From: an uncultured Aquimarina sp.
Lineage (GTDB): Bacteria; Bacteroidota; Bacteroidia; Flavobacteriales; Flavobacteriaceae
Assembly (NCBI GenBank): GCA_947498705.1
Contig: CANMLW010000001.1
Span: 1,302,001-1,366,000 of the forward strand
Direction of reading: 5' to 3'
Length of the DNA: 64,000 nucleotides
Shown: piece after piece, positions 28,459 through 36,855 of the stretch
Layout of the letters: every line of letters starts with the position of its first letter
How positions within the stretch are numbered: the first letter of the stretch is position 1
Translations under genes and position numbers: made by a program
Notes under the pieces: generated by a model
The model's database searches: none
Told to the model about the DNA's origin: nothing
What the model saw: only the letters and a program-made list of their open reading frames with translations

Positions 28459-28619
28459 GAACTGGTTTAAACTTTTTTGATTCATGCGAAAAATGATGAT
28501 TTTTTGGTCAATTGAAATGTTTTTATTACTTCATAGCAGCGCTACGAAGTAAGAAAAAGATGAGAATTGAGTGAAAAAGGGCATTTTTATAGCGAATTGA
28601 AAAAAGTTTAAACCAGTTC
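28459..28619. mobile_element. 161-bp palindromic MITE-like element
   Basis: Perfect 20-bp terminal inverted repeats (28459-28478 and 28600-28619, GAACTGGTTTAAAC...) enclose a body that is itself an imperfect palindrome. The centre is TTACTTC-A-TAGC-AGC-GCTA-C-GAAGTAA at 28526-28552, exactly at the midpoint. TAT precedes the left end and TAT follows the right end, a possible target duplication. It has no coding capacity. It begins 6 bases after the RND stop, so it may also act as that gene's 3' hairpin. Confidence 0.75.
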
Positions 28620-29365
28620 TATAAGTAATCATCTATCTTTTCTATAAGTAGTATACAAGCCTATTCTTTGCTTTACTTATATACGCCTACCCCTACGAAA
28701 CAAACTCTCGGAGCACCCAGCAGAAAAAGCTTTTAAACTTCTGGGCAAGCCTTGAAAAATTGAACTACCAAGTAATCAAAAAAACCAAAGCCCCACCAGA
28801 ATCTGGCAGGGCCTTTGTAAGATAGATTACCCCAAAACCTATCGAACTAAACTTAACGTAAACACAATCGTCATAATTGCATATGCAAGATACAGCCCGT
28901 TTTAATATTATGAAATACCAAAACGGGGGGAAAAGTCCCCTTTTCTTAAAAAAACACGCAATTTTAACATTATTTAACCATATCACATTACCACAAAAAC
29001 AACACAAAACACTATAAATCAATGTTTTGCAAAATATTATGAACGCATAACTTTTTTTGAAAAAATCCGCAAATAACAACGTTTAGGCTTCAAAACACAT
29101 CAAATTACGGTTTTTGCGTAAAATTGGGACTTAAGAAAACGTCAGATATCATCTTTTTAAAACTATCAGTAGGTTATATTAATCCGTTATACTTATAATA
29201 TTTCTTATAAGATTCCTTTTTGAATTCAATAGACTATGCTTCAATCAGATTAAAAAATTATCTTTGCTACTTCAAAAAATTTACATGGTCTTAGACAGGC
29301 ACAATTATATCTGTTATACTTACATGTAAATCGAAGGAAAATACTATTTAGAAAATAAACTTACA
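28620..29365. other. Long intergenic region before asnS
   Basis: No credible gene; a 104-aa antisense frame at 28765-29079 looks random. It contains a diverged repeat copy (28705-28761) and an imperfect hairpin (about 28787-28816, GGC-rich arms). The asnS promoter must lie here or near 29310, but no consensus box was found. Confidence 0.5.
28705..28761. repeat. Diverged repeat, copy 1
   Basis: It shares a collinear pattern with 34001-34060: CTC, CAGCAGAAAA, TTTTAAA, then GCAAG. Both copies lie in non-coding DNA. Identity is partial, so common origin is likely but not certain. Confidence 0.4.
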
Positions 29366-30808
29366 ATGCAACATACTAAGGTAATAGAAGTACTACAAAG
29401 TGATAAACTATTACAACCTGTAATGATCAAAGGTTGGGTTCGTTCTTTTAGAAATGATCGCTTTATTGCTATAAATGACGGATCAACAATTAATAATATA
29501 CAATGTGTTATTGAGGATAACACTATTGATTCTAATATTCAAAACCGAATAAATGTTGGCGCCGCAATTACAGTAAATGGAACTTTGATTGAAAGCCAAG
29601 GTAAAGGACAACGTGTAGAAATTCAAGTATCATCTATAGAGATTGAAGGAGAGGCAGACCCTGAAGAATTAAAATTGACTATCCTTTCTCCCAAAAGACA
29701 TTCCCTTGAAAAACTAAGAGAGCAAGCACATCTTAGAGTGCGAACCAATACTTTTGGAGCTATCATGAGAGTTCGCTCAAAATTATCTTTTGCCATTCAT
29801 GAATATTTTCAGAAAAACAACTTTTATTATGTTCATACTCCAGTTATTACAAAAAGTGATGCAGAGGGTGCAGGAGAGGCCTTTAAAGTAACCAATTTAG
29901 ACCTCAATAACATTCCTAAAGATGAAAATGGAAATGTAGATTACAAACAAGATTTTTTTGGTGGAGAAACCAACTTAACCGTTTCTGGTCAATTAGAAGC
30001 CGAAACATATGCGATGGGCTTAGGGCAAGTCTATACTTTTGGACCTACTTTTAGGGCAGAAAACTCAAATACATCTCGACACCTTGCTGAATTTTGGATG
30101 GTAGAGCCAGAGGTTGCATTTTGTGATCTTGACGGTAATATGGATCTTGCCGAGGATTTTATCAAATACGTTATCACATATATACTTGAAAACTGCAAAG
30201 ATGATCTTGAGTTTTTAGAAAATCGTCTAATACAAGAAGATAAGCAAAAACCACAGGCAGAACGAGCAGAAATGTTACTTCGTGATAAGCTAAAATTTGT
30301 TTTAGAAAACAATTTTAAGAGAGTAAGTTACACAGAAGCGATCGAGATTCTAAAGAATTCTAAGCCAAATAAAAAGAAAAAATTCAAATTTCCTATCGAT
30401 GGATGGGGCGCAGATTTACAGAGTGAGCACGAACGTTTTCTTGTAGAAAAACATTTTAAATGTCCTGTTATTTTGTTTGATTATCCTGCAGATATTAAAT
30501 CTTTTTATATGCGTCTAAATGATGATGGTAAAACGGTTCGAGCAATGGATATCTTGTTTCCGGGAATTGGAGAAATCGTAGGAGGGTCTCAAAGAGAGGA
30601 ACGCCTGGATGTATTAAAAGAGAAAATGGCAGCTCTAAATATCCCCGAAGAAGAATTATGGTGGTATCTGGACACACGCCGTTTTGGAACTTGCACTCAT
30701 AGTGGTTTTGGACTTGGTTTTGAACGCCTTGTGCTTTTTGTTACCGGTATGGGTAATATTAGAGATGTAATTCCTTACCCTAGAACACCACTTAACGCAG
30801 AATTTTAA
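29366..30808 (+). CDS. asnS: Asparaginyl-tRNA synthetase
   Basis: 480 aa, full length for this class IIb enzyme. The N-terminal OB fold (MIKGWVRSFRNDRFIAINDGSTINN) binds the anticodon. Motif 2 is in TFRAENSNTSRHLAEFWMVEPE (about 228-250), and motif 3 in GFGLGFERLVLFVTGMGNIRDVIPYPRTP at the C-terminus. The insertion and the YPADIKSFYMRLNDD segment fit AsnRS rather than AspRS. It charges tRNA-Asn. Single gene; a hairpin without a T-run follows. Confidence 0.97.
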   Translation: MQHTKVIEVLQSDKLLQPVMIKGWVRSFRNDRFIAINDGSTINNIQCVIEDNTIDSNIQNRINVGAAITVNGTLIESQGKGQRVEIQVSSIEIEGEADPEELKLTILSPKRHSLEKLREQAHLRVRTNTFGAIMRVRSKLSFAIHEYFQKNNFYYVHTPVITKSDAEGAGEAFKVTNLDLNNIPKDENGNVDYKQDFFGGETNLTVSGQLEAETYAMGLGQVYTFGPTFRAENSNTSRHLAEFWMVEPEVAFCDLDGNMDLAEDFIKYVITYILENCKDDLEFLENRLIQEDKQKPQAERAEMLLRDKLKFVLENNFKRVSYTEAIEILKNSKPNKKKKFKFPIDGWGADLQSEHERFLVEKHFKCPVILFDYPADIKSFYMRLNDDGKTVRAMDILFPGIGEIVGGSQREERLDVLKEKMAALNIPEEELWWYLDTRRFGTCTHSGFGLGFERLVLFVTGMGNIRDVIPYPRTPLNAEF

Positions 30809-30829
30809 TTAGCGTACTATTTAGCAATT

Positions 30830-30880
30830 AGATAACAGCTATTTGAAACACCATCATCCATTTCAAATATGCTGTTATCT
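30830..30880. terminator. Hairpin between convergent asnS and metzincin genes
   Basis: AGATAACAGC and ATTTGAAA on the left pair with TTTCAAAT and GCTGTTATCT on the right, about 18 bp with one bulge and a 12-nt loop. There is no T-run, so termination may be weak. Confidence 0.5.
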
Positions 30881-30926
30881 ATCGCCTATCCCAAATAGTA
30901 AATTGCGTTATAAAGAACTAACCGCG

Positions 30927-31547
30927 TTAATTGTTAAAATTGATGTTGTCTATTTGTTTCTTCATTTTTTCTTGTTGTGTATTGTTAAAAAATCTTCTTT
31001 CATCTTTATTAACTACTCCACAATTCATGATGTTTCCATCTTCATCATTATGAAACAGACCTAATGCATGACCAATCTCATGTGGACTGCTAGAAGTATA
31101 TAAATGGTGATCTGTTATCAGTACTCTTTTATCTCTTCCTATTCCTGCGATTCCATAGATATTCGATCTTTTAATAATATAAATATTGAGTTTGTTTTTA
31201 TCGTATGTTTTTTTTGATTGCATTAAAAAAGTACTAGGCTCTCCTCCTCTATTATCTCTTAGATCATAAAGATCATCGTTTACGATACTACTGGATTTTT
31301 CTAGCTCCAATCCTATTCCTAATCTATGAAAATAGTAACCGTTTAAATAGTCTATATAATCAGCTTCATCAAGGCTGTAAGAAGATTGCTTAGATGACTT
31401 TTGAGACTCTATATAAAATATATTGACCTTTATTATTCTTTCTGGGTTTTCTACAAATATCTGCTCCATTTCAAGTGTATCATCTTCTTCTGGTTTTTCG
31501 CAGGATAAAAAAAAGAAAGTAAATATAAATAGTAGGATTGGTCTCAT
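30927..31547 (-). CDS. Metzincin-type zinc metalloprotease, lipoprotein
   Basis: 206 aa. A signal peptide ends at lipobox FLSC (Cys about 16), followed by acidic EKPEEDD, which suggests surface display. The zinc site is HEIGHALGLFHN (His, His, His, with the catalytic Glu) near residue 140, and NIMNCG 14 residues on is a Met-turn candidate. This matches the metzincin clan (matrixin or pappalysin/M43-like); the exact family is unclear. There is no pro-domain or C-terminal domain, so it is compact. It stands alone beside a gene-poor stretch. Confidence 0.85.
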   Translation of the reverse strand: MRPILLFIFTFFFLSCEKPEEDDTLEMEQIFVENPERIIKVNIFYIESQKSSKQSSYSLDEADYIDYLNGYYFHRLGIGLELEKSSSIVNDDLYDLRDNRGGEPSTFLMQSKKTYDKNKLNIYIIKRSNIYGIAGIGRDKRVLITDHHLYTSSSPHEIGHALGLFHNDEDGNIMNCGVVNKDERRFFNNTQQEKMKKQIDNINFNN

Positions 31548-32413
31548 TAGAAAAAAATATTTTATTAAAGAAATTTTAAAAGTAAAGACGAGAACTCTGT
31601 CAAAGTAGACAACACGTCTTAGTAAAGCCCTTTTCTCTCAAGGATTCAATCAATCCTGTAGAAAAATTTCAGCATCTGTATTGATCTCTTTCCTAAGAAA
31701 GCACTATCAATTCTTAATAATAAAGTAAGTTTTAATCAATGTAAGCCCGTTCAATAATTCGTTAGATTCTTGTGTGTAGAATCACAGCCCAACCTTATTT
31801 CAAGGTCAGATATAAAATCATTATTATAATAAATCATGTTAGTAATGCATGGTCTCGATTGCATCATTTAATAATCAATGATTAGCATTCGATTGACCGT
31901 CATGTAGAAAATCTTAGGATCTTATCTATAGGTTATAGAAGAGAGATTAAGGTTCTAGCATGTTTCATCAATTTCAGTATATAAAAGTACTTCATGGGGG
32001 TACTTAGAAGTATTAGTTTTAAGCTGGACAGTTTAATTTGGTTAAACTATCACGTTCTTAAAGTAATGTTAAACATTCTTCCGGGGATTTCTGAAGATTA
32101 TTCCCATTTTGACGAATCTGCTATACCTTAATAATAGAAGTGACTAGCTATCAATTCATTATAAAGATACTAAGTGTTTTCAAAAAATAGATATGGTAAA
32201 ACCACAATATTATTACGAAGCGCTCAAAACACCTGTATTTTGACGTATAAAACATATGCTATGGCAAAAATTTAACATTTTTACAACATAAAATCAGAGA
32301 AAAAAGCTACAAAAATTACAAAAACCAACAAAATAGCATTTAAAAGAATTAATTAGCATTTTGTCTAAAAACCCTGATTTATAATTATACCAAAAAATGA
32401 AGAATAGAACCTA
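31548..32413. other. Gene-poor region
   Basis: 866 bases without a credible gene on either strand; stop codons are frequent in all frames. No RNA gene, repeat unit or strong hairpin was recognised. It may be eroded accessory DNA. Confidence 0.5.
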
Positions 32414-32995
32414 TTAGTTGTAATGTTTCTTTAACAATATCTCAGAAATCAAATCCTTTATTATCGTGTTATCTATATCCAATCTCTGAGATTTAAACTT
32501 TGCTCTTTTTACTTTTTCATAATGAGGAATTTTCCCCGTTTCAACCAGAAATGCCAAAACTTCTTCAAAAAAACTGTCCAAAACTGGCATTACAAACTTA
32601 CTTGAGTCATGTTCCTTTTTGAGGTAGATAAACTTCTTGGCATATGCCAAAAACAATTGTGGATATTGCGAAAAAGTGATTAACGCTTCACAAAAGCTCT
32701 GATACACTTCTTTTCTTGTCAAATTATCCCTAAATTTTAATTTTAGTGGGTTCACATTCTTAATAGTATACAAGAGCACGCTTTCTCTAATAAATCTACT
32801 ATAATTATTTTTGGAATAGTAATATACTTCCATACCAATATTCGTGTTTACCACTAACACTTCATTTCCTATGTTTTCTTTTAGAAAAGATTCAAAGATC
32901 ATTACCTTAGAGCTAGACATAAGTAACCTTTTTTTTATCTCAATAGATCTAATGGTAACAGATTTAATACTTTCTATATAGTTGTCTGTATTCAC
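32414..32995 (-). CDS. Hypothetical protein coupled to the ankyrin gene
   Basis: 193 aa, no signal peptide or membrane helix; mostly helical with basic stretches (EIKKRLL, KVKRAKFKSQR). The start is a GTG that overlaps the stop of the ankyrin gene as GTGA, giving strong translational coupling. I do not recognise the family; the segment FCEALITFSQYPQLFLAYAKKF is faintly like TetR-type ligand domains, but there is no N-terminal DNA-binding domain. Probably a cytoplasmic partner of the ankyrin protein. Confidence 0.65.
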   Translation of the reverse strand: MNTDNYIESIKSVTIRSIEIKKRLLMSSSKVMIFESFLKENIGNEVLVVNTNIGMEVYYYSKNNYSRFIRESVLLYTIKNVNPLKLKFRDNLTRKEVYQSFCEALITFSQYPQLFLAYAKKFIYLKKEHDSSKFVMPVLDSFFEEVLAFLVETGKIPHYEKVKRAKFKSQRLDIDNTIIKDLISEILLKKHYN

Positions 32996-33459
32996 GACAC
33001 AAGTTTAATTAATTCTGGAATTTCTAATCCTCTATTCTTAGCATGCATTTCTGCAGTATATCCTTGTTTGTCTTTTACAAAGATATTGGCTCCGTTTTGA
33101 ACTAATAATTCAATTATCTGTGTTTGACCATAGGTAGCTGCAAAAATTAATGACGTAGCATCATTTACATTTTTTTGATTTACATCTGCTCCATGATCTA
33201 TAAGTAACTTTGCAATATCATAATCTCCTTTAAAACTCACTCCCATTAAGGCTGTGTTTCCAAAATTATCTTTTACATTAACATCCTGCGGATAACTAAG
33301 TATATATTCGGTAATATCGTACAGTCTGTAATACGTTGCCAATAACAATGGGGTTGATCCACGAGCATCTTTAGCATTTATCAATTCTGGATTTGTTTTC
33401 AAAACGGCCTTTACCTCCTCTAATTTTCTGTTACGAATCGCGTTAAAAATATTTTCCAT
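32992..33459 (-). CDS. Ankyrin-repeat protein
   Basis: 155 aa made of about four ankyrin repeats: DARGSTPLLLATYYRLYDITEYIL, DNFGNTALMGVSFKGDYDIAKLLIDHGADVN, NVNDATSLIFAATYGQTQIIELLVQNGANIF, DKQGYTAEMHAKNRG. No signal peptide, so cytoplasmic. Small ankyrin proteins in bacteria usually bind a partner protein; here the partner is probably the product of the overlapping downstream gene. The pair is flanked by long non-coding DNA and may be a transferred two-gene module. Confidence 0.88.
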   Translation of the reverse strand: MENIFNAIRNRKLEEVKAVLKTNPELINAKDARGSTPLLLATYYRLYDITEYILSYPQDVNVKDNFGNTALMGVSFKGDYDIAKLLIDHGADVNQKNVNDATSLIFAATYGQTQIIELLVQNGANIFVKDKQGYTAEMHAKNRGLEIPELIKLVS

Positions 33460-34203
33460 GGGTTAGATTTATAATAAGTGGTTAAATTCTAGTATTCGAA
33501 AGTCTCTAGTAAGGTTTCTGTCGAAGTTTCACCTAAATCTTTACGCATGTTCTTATTCTAAGATTACATTTTATCTCAAAATACAAAATCATACGATTTA
33601 AAAAAAATATGTTTCTAGTTATAAGAAATTAACTTGAATAGAATCCTTTCCTTAAAGATACTCTATATCAAAAAGAAAATCAATAACTTAAATTGATTGT
33701 TACAATCAGTAAATAATTAAAATCTATTTAACATAAATTTGTAATTGTAAAACCTTATATGATGTTAGATTTATAATTTAATATGATACTAGAAGGAATT
33801 AATATTTTAATAAATTAAAGTAGACAATCAAAGCAATACTTTTTCACATTAAAATAGACTTAAAACTATTAGATCTATGATCTAGATGCATGTAGAAGTA
33901 AGTCGAACACTATTCATGATAGTTTCGACTATTTACATTGAATATACCGCCATGCTACTTTTAAAATAAAATTTGAACCTCAAATGATTCTCGAGGTAAG
34001 CTCACGAGGCCATTCAGCAGAAAATAATTTTTAAAGTTACTAAGCAAGTTTCGAGATATTAAAACTAAGATCTCGCTTTTTCAACGGGATTAGTTTAACT
34101 ATCTATTTTGAAGGAGCAACCCAACTTTTCAAAACAGAGTATGACCAATAAAAAAAACGAAACTTGAGAAAGTTTCGCTTTAAATGCTTTGGAGTGGTAA
34201 TCA
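33460..34203. other. Gene-poor region before the Cys-rich peptide gene
   Basis: No credible gene; a TAAATTTG box at 33734-33741 could be a plus-strand -7 element but has no -33 TTG and leads to no gene. It contains the second diverged repeat copy. An 83-aa frame at 34095-34346 overlaps the Cys-rich peptide gene in another frame and is judged spurious. Confidence 0.45.
34001..34060. repeat. Diverged repeat, copy 2
   Basis: Counterpart of 28705-28761 (shared CAGCAGAAAA, TTTTAAA, GCAAG). Here the unit is preceded by TCTCGA and ends TCGAGA, giving it a palindromic frame. Confidence 0.4.
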
Positions 34204-34392
34204 TTAATACCAAACACATCCCCATCTGGTGCAACGTCCTGCATCACAAAATACTCCTCTGGGACCTCCTGTGTTAACGCAGCATTGACTTCCTCTTTGA
34301 GTACATCCACGTATAACAACTGCTCCATTGATACCTGTTTGCTCATCTTTACTAAGAGTTTTAACTCCTTTTAGGTCTAAAATCGTTTTCAT
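34204..34392 (-). CDS. Cys-rich leader peptide (bacteriocin/RiPP-like precursor)
   Basis: 62 aa. The leader MKTILDLKGVKTLSKDEQ, with the following INGA, has the LxxLxGVKxLSKxEQ pattern of Bacteroidota double-glycine-type leaders, with GA at the cleavage place instead of GG. The core of about 38 residues holds six Cys (GC, CC, FC, RC, GC), five Arg and several Gly, and ends WGCVWY; three disulfides or modified Cys are possible. No peptidase-transporter or modifying enzyme gene lies nearby. Export as a bacteriocin or signal is inference; the leader pattern is seen directly. Confidence 0.72.
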   Translation of the reverse strand: MKTILDLKGVKTLSKDEQTGINGAVVIRGCTQRGSQCCVNTGGPRGVFCDAGRCTRWGCVWY

Positions 34393-34614
34393 TTCTATGT
34401 GTATTAAAGTTTGGTTTATTATGATCTAAGATAAAATAAAGCATGTAGCTTACATTACAGTAGACACTCATAAATACTATGCAAAAACCACAAAAACACA
34501 ATTAACAACTGACAATCATACAGTTATACACATATTATATAAAAGTTAAATTATTAAAAGTAAGAAAGGCATATGACCCTTATCAATCCCTATTTCCAAA
34601 AAAAACCCATTCCC

Positions 34615-35376
34615 TCATTTGGTTAATCTATCCTTCATTTTTAGCAGTTCTTGTTCGATCATTAGTAATTTATCCTCTACATGATCTCCAAACTCTGGTA
34701 TTCGTTTACAGAAAACATAACGCACTCTCCAAAGTTCTTTAATGTCTGATAAAGGATATTCTTCATCCTCTATATTTTTATGATCTGCTCTTAACACCGC
34801 ATTTCCTTTGGTTACATAAAGCCGTCTAAAAATTATTTTATCCTCTACTATTACAAAAACCAAAGTTCCGTTGTTTAATTTTTTTATCACTGTAGGAGGT
34901 ACCTTTTCTCCTATAACAATATCTTTTGGGTAAAAACCTTTATCATGAGAGGTCATTTCTAAATTACTAACGGTATACCCTCTAAATTCTTTGGTTGGAT
35001 TAATTGGCAATTGCAGTGTGGGTAATTCTTTGCTATATCCTTCTTTATTATATAAAGTCACATAATCATTTACCAAATTTTCTGTAACACAAGGTACAAT
35101 GGCAAACTGTTCTTTTTTTAGGTCTTCTGCATAAGTGGTAAGATCTCCCTTAAACTTTAAAAGTTGATTCACGGTAAGTTCGCTGGTTAGCAAATGATCT
35201 ATCGATATGCTAAAATAGTTAGCAATCTTAATTAATGTTTCTATTTTAGGTTCACTTCTACCCTCTTCATAAGCGCCTAAGGTCCCTCTTTTGAGGTCAA
35301 AAAGCTCTGCAAATGCTTGTTGACTTAACGATTTTACTCCTCGTATCTTTTTTATATTTTTTCCAAAAAATGACAT
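34615..35376 (-). CDS. CI/LexA-like XRE-family transcriptional regulator
   Basis: 253 aa from the ATG at 35376; a TTG 21 bases upstream is less likely since MSFFGKNIKKIRG is the normal start of such helix-turn-helix domains. The N-terminal HTH_3 (SLSQQAFAELFDLKRGTLGAYEEGRSEPKIETLIKIANYF) is followed by a linker and an S24-like C-terminal domain (GFYPKDIVIGEKV ... NGTLVFVIVEDKIIFRRLY). I do not see a clear Ser-Lys protease dyad. It is divergent from the pspA/flotillin operon and several AT-rich boxes lie between, so it likely controls that operon and itself. Confidence 0.88.
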   Translation of the reverse strand: MSFFGKNIKKIRGVKSLSQQAFAELFDLKRGTLGAYEEGRSEPKIETLIKIANYFSISIDHLLTSELTVNQLLKFKGDLTTYAEDLKKEQFAIVPCVTENLVNDYVTLYNKEGYSKELPTLQLPINPTKEFRGYTVSNLEMTSHDKGFYPKDIVIGEKVPPTVIKKLNNGTLVFVIVEDKIIFRRLYVTKGNAVLRADHKNIEDEEYPLSDIKELWRVRYVFCKRIPEFGDHVEDKLLMIEQELLKMKDRLTK

Positions 35377-35380
35377 TTTT

Positions 35381-35610
35381 GCTAATTTTATTTGCAATTA
35401 TAAAAATTTATTGTACTTTTACACTAACAATATTAGCTAATTCTTTTGAGAAATGCTAATTTTAGTAGAAATACTTTTTAACGCTTCCCCATTTTTTTTA
35501 AGTTAAAAAAACATTTACTAAGATTTTTAGCAATTTATGAACCTTTAAATCATTATACCCATGGTTACAGTCATCATATCACTGGCAAATTTAGCTATTG
35601 AATTAGCTCA
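35381..35610. promoter_or_regulatory. Cluster of TTAGCTAA-like boxes (putative operators)
   Basis: The divergent region holds GCTAATTTTA (35381-35390), the palindrome ATTAGCTAAT (35432-35441), GCTAATTTTAG (35455-35465), TTTTTAGCAATTT (about 35524-35536), TTAGCTATTG (about 35591-35600) and AATTAGCTC (about 35601-35609). Repeated half-sites beside a helix-turn-helix gene suggest its operators. The AT-rich background raises the chance of accidental matches. Confidence 0.55.
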
Positions 35611-35694
35611 AAAATTGTGTTGCTTTTTGTAATATTGATCAAGTCATTTAAACCGAAATACATTACTAATTATCTATCTAATAAACCATCGCAC

Positions 35695-36090
35695 ATGCAA
35701 AACCACTTTCAACTTGTAAAAGACTACTTACTTCAGCTTAACTACAACGTTATTCACGAAAATAAAGGAGAAGGCATCATTATGATTAGCAAGGAAAATG
35801 AAGGGATCAAAAATATGATCCTTGGGGTAGCGCCTCCGATTTTAATCATGGAGCAACATATATTTAATATAAAAAACAAAAACGAGGTCATCTATAGAAA
35901 CTTACTACAAAAGAATAGGGATATTGTACATGGTGCATTTGTCCTGGACGAATCTGGAGAAAAAGTAATCTTTCGTGACACACTTCAAATAGAACATCTG
36001 GATCTTAACGAACTAGAAGGGTCTTTAAACTCTCTGGGATTGTTGTTAAGTGAATATTCAGATCAAATTATAAATTTTTCAAAATATTAA
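35695..36090 (+). CDS. YbjN/Tir-chaperone-like small protein
   Basis: 131 aa from the ATG at 35695; a GTG 78 bases upstream would add a poorly conserved tail. The chain QLVKDYLLQLNYNVIHENKGEGIIMI, then IYRNLLQKNRDIVHGAFVLDESGEKVIFRDTLQIEHLDLNELE, fits the YbjN / type III chaperone-like fold that often precedes PspA genes. No signal peptide; cytoplasmic. First gene of the operon, 4 bases before pspA, so tightly coupled. The family is a judgement from pattern and context. Confidence 0.7.
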   Translation: MQNHFQLVKDYLLQLNYNVIHENKGEGIIMISKENEGIKNMILGVAPPILIMEQHIFNIKNKNEVIYRNLLQKNRDIVHGAFVLDESGEKVIFRDTLQIEHLDLNELEGSLNSLGLLLSEYSDQIINFSKY

Positions 36091-36094
36091 TACT

Positions 36095-36808
36095 ATGAAT
36101 TTTTTTAAAAGATTATTTAAGATTGGTGAAGCAGAAGCACATTCGGCAATAGACAAGATGGAAGATCCCATAAAAATGACCGAACAAGGAATTAGAGACA
36201 TGAAAACTGATCTCGAAAAAAGTTTAGAAGCATTAGCACAGGTAAAAGCTATGGCTATACGGTCTAAAAATGAAACCGAGGAATATATTTCTAAAGCAGA
36301 AGATTATCAGCAAAAAGCAATGTTGATTCTCAAAAAAGCGCAAAATGGAGATATGGATACGACAGAGGCAGATCGACTTGCCAAAGAAGCCCTTATTAAA
36401 AAGGAAGAATCACAACAGCATGTTTCTCGAAGCAAAGATGAAACCGAAAAGTTTGATAAATCTGTAGCGCAACTCGAAAAAAGCGTACAAGAAATCAAAC
36501 AAAATATTAGTAAGTGGGAAAACGAGTTAAAAACGCTGAAAGCACGCGTTAAAGTTTCTACTGCTACCAAAAATGTAAATAAGCAAATGGCAGAAATTGA
36601 TAGCTCTAGCACAGTATCTATGTTAGAACGAATGAAGGACAAAGTCAATCAGGAAGAAGCACTTGCTGAAGCCTATGGAGACATTGCCAATACTTCAAAA
36701 TCTATAGACGAAGAGCTAGATAAAGCTATCAATACCACAGAAGCCAATGCAGAAGATGATCTTGCCAAATTAAAAGAACAATTAGGCATGAAAGACAAGG
36801 AAGAGTAA
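36095..36808 (+). CDS. PspA/IM30 family protein
   Basis: 237 aa, nearly all coiled coil, starting with the short amphipathic helix MNFFKRLFKIGEAEAHSAIDKMEDP and the QGIRDMKTDLEKSLEALAQVKA segment that mark PspA/IM30 (Vipp1). Such proteins bind anionic inner membrane and polymerise to limit leakage under stress. It overlaps in operon structure with the YbjN-like gene upstream and the YbjQ-like gene downstream. No PspBC or PspF homologue is seen, so control differs from E. coli. Confidence 0.92.
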   Translation: MNFFKRLFKIGEAEAHSAIDKMEDPIKMTEQGIRDMKTDLEKSLEALAQVKAMAIRSKNETEEYISKAEDYQQKAMLILKKAQNGDMDTTEADRLAKEALIKKEESQQHVSRSKDETEKFDKSVAQLEKSVQEIKQNISKWENELKTLKARVKVSTATKNVNKQMAEIDSSSTVSMLERMKDKVNQEEALAEAYGDIANTSKSIDEELDKAINTTEANAEDDLAKLKEQLGMKDKEE

Positions 36809-36855
36809 ACCAAACCTTTAGATTAAGAACTATAGGTTTATAAAACCAATATGTT

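Noticed and set aside
28765..29079. 104-codon minus-strand frame
   Set aside because: Phe/Cys/Ile-rich with no recognisable domain, in non-coding DNA; treated as chance.
30843..31064. 73-codon plus-strand frame after asnS
   Set aside because: It overlaps the asnS hairpin and the 3' end of the metzincin gene antisense; no supporting feature.
34095..34346. 83-codon minus-strand frame overlapping the Cys-rich peptide
   Set aside because: It lies in another frame of the same strand; the 62-aa frame has a clear leader and core pattern, so this one is taken as a shadow.
35617..35694. Upstream GTG start for the YbjN-like protein
   Set aside because: It adds 26 residues unlike the family, and the ATG at 35695 leaves more room for the regulatory boxes.
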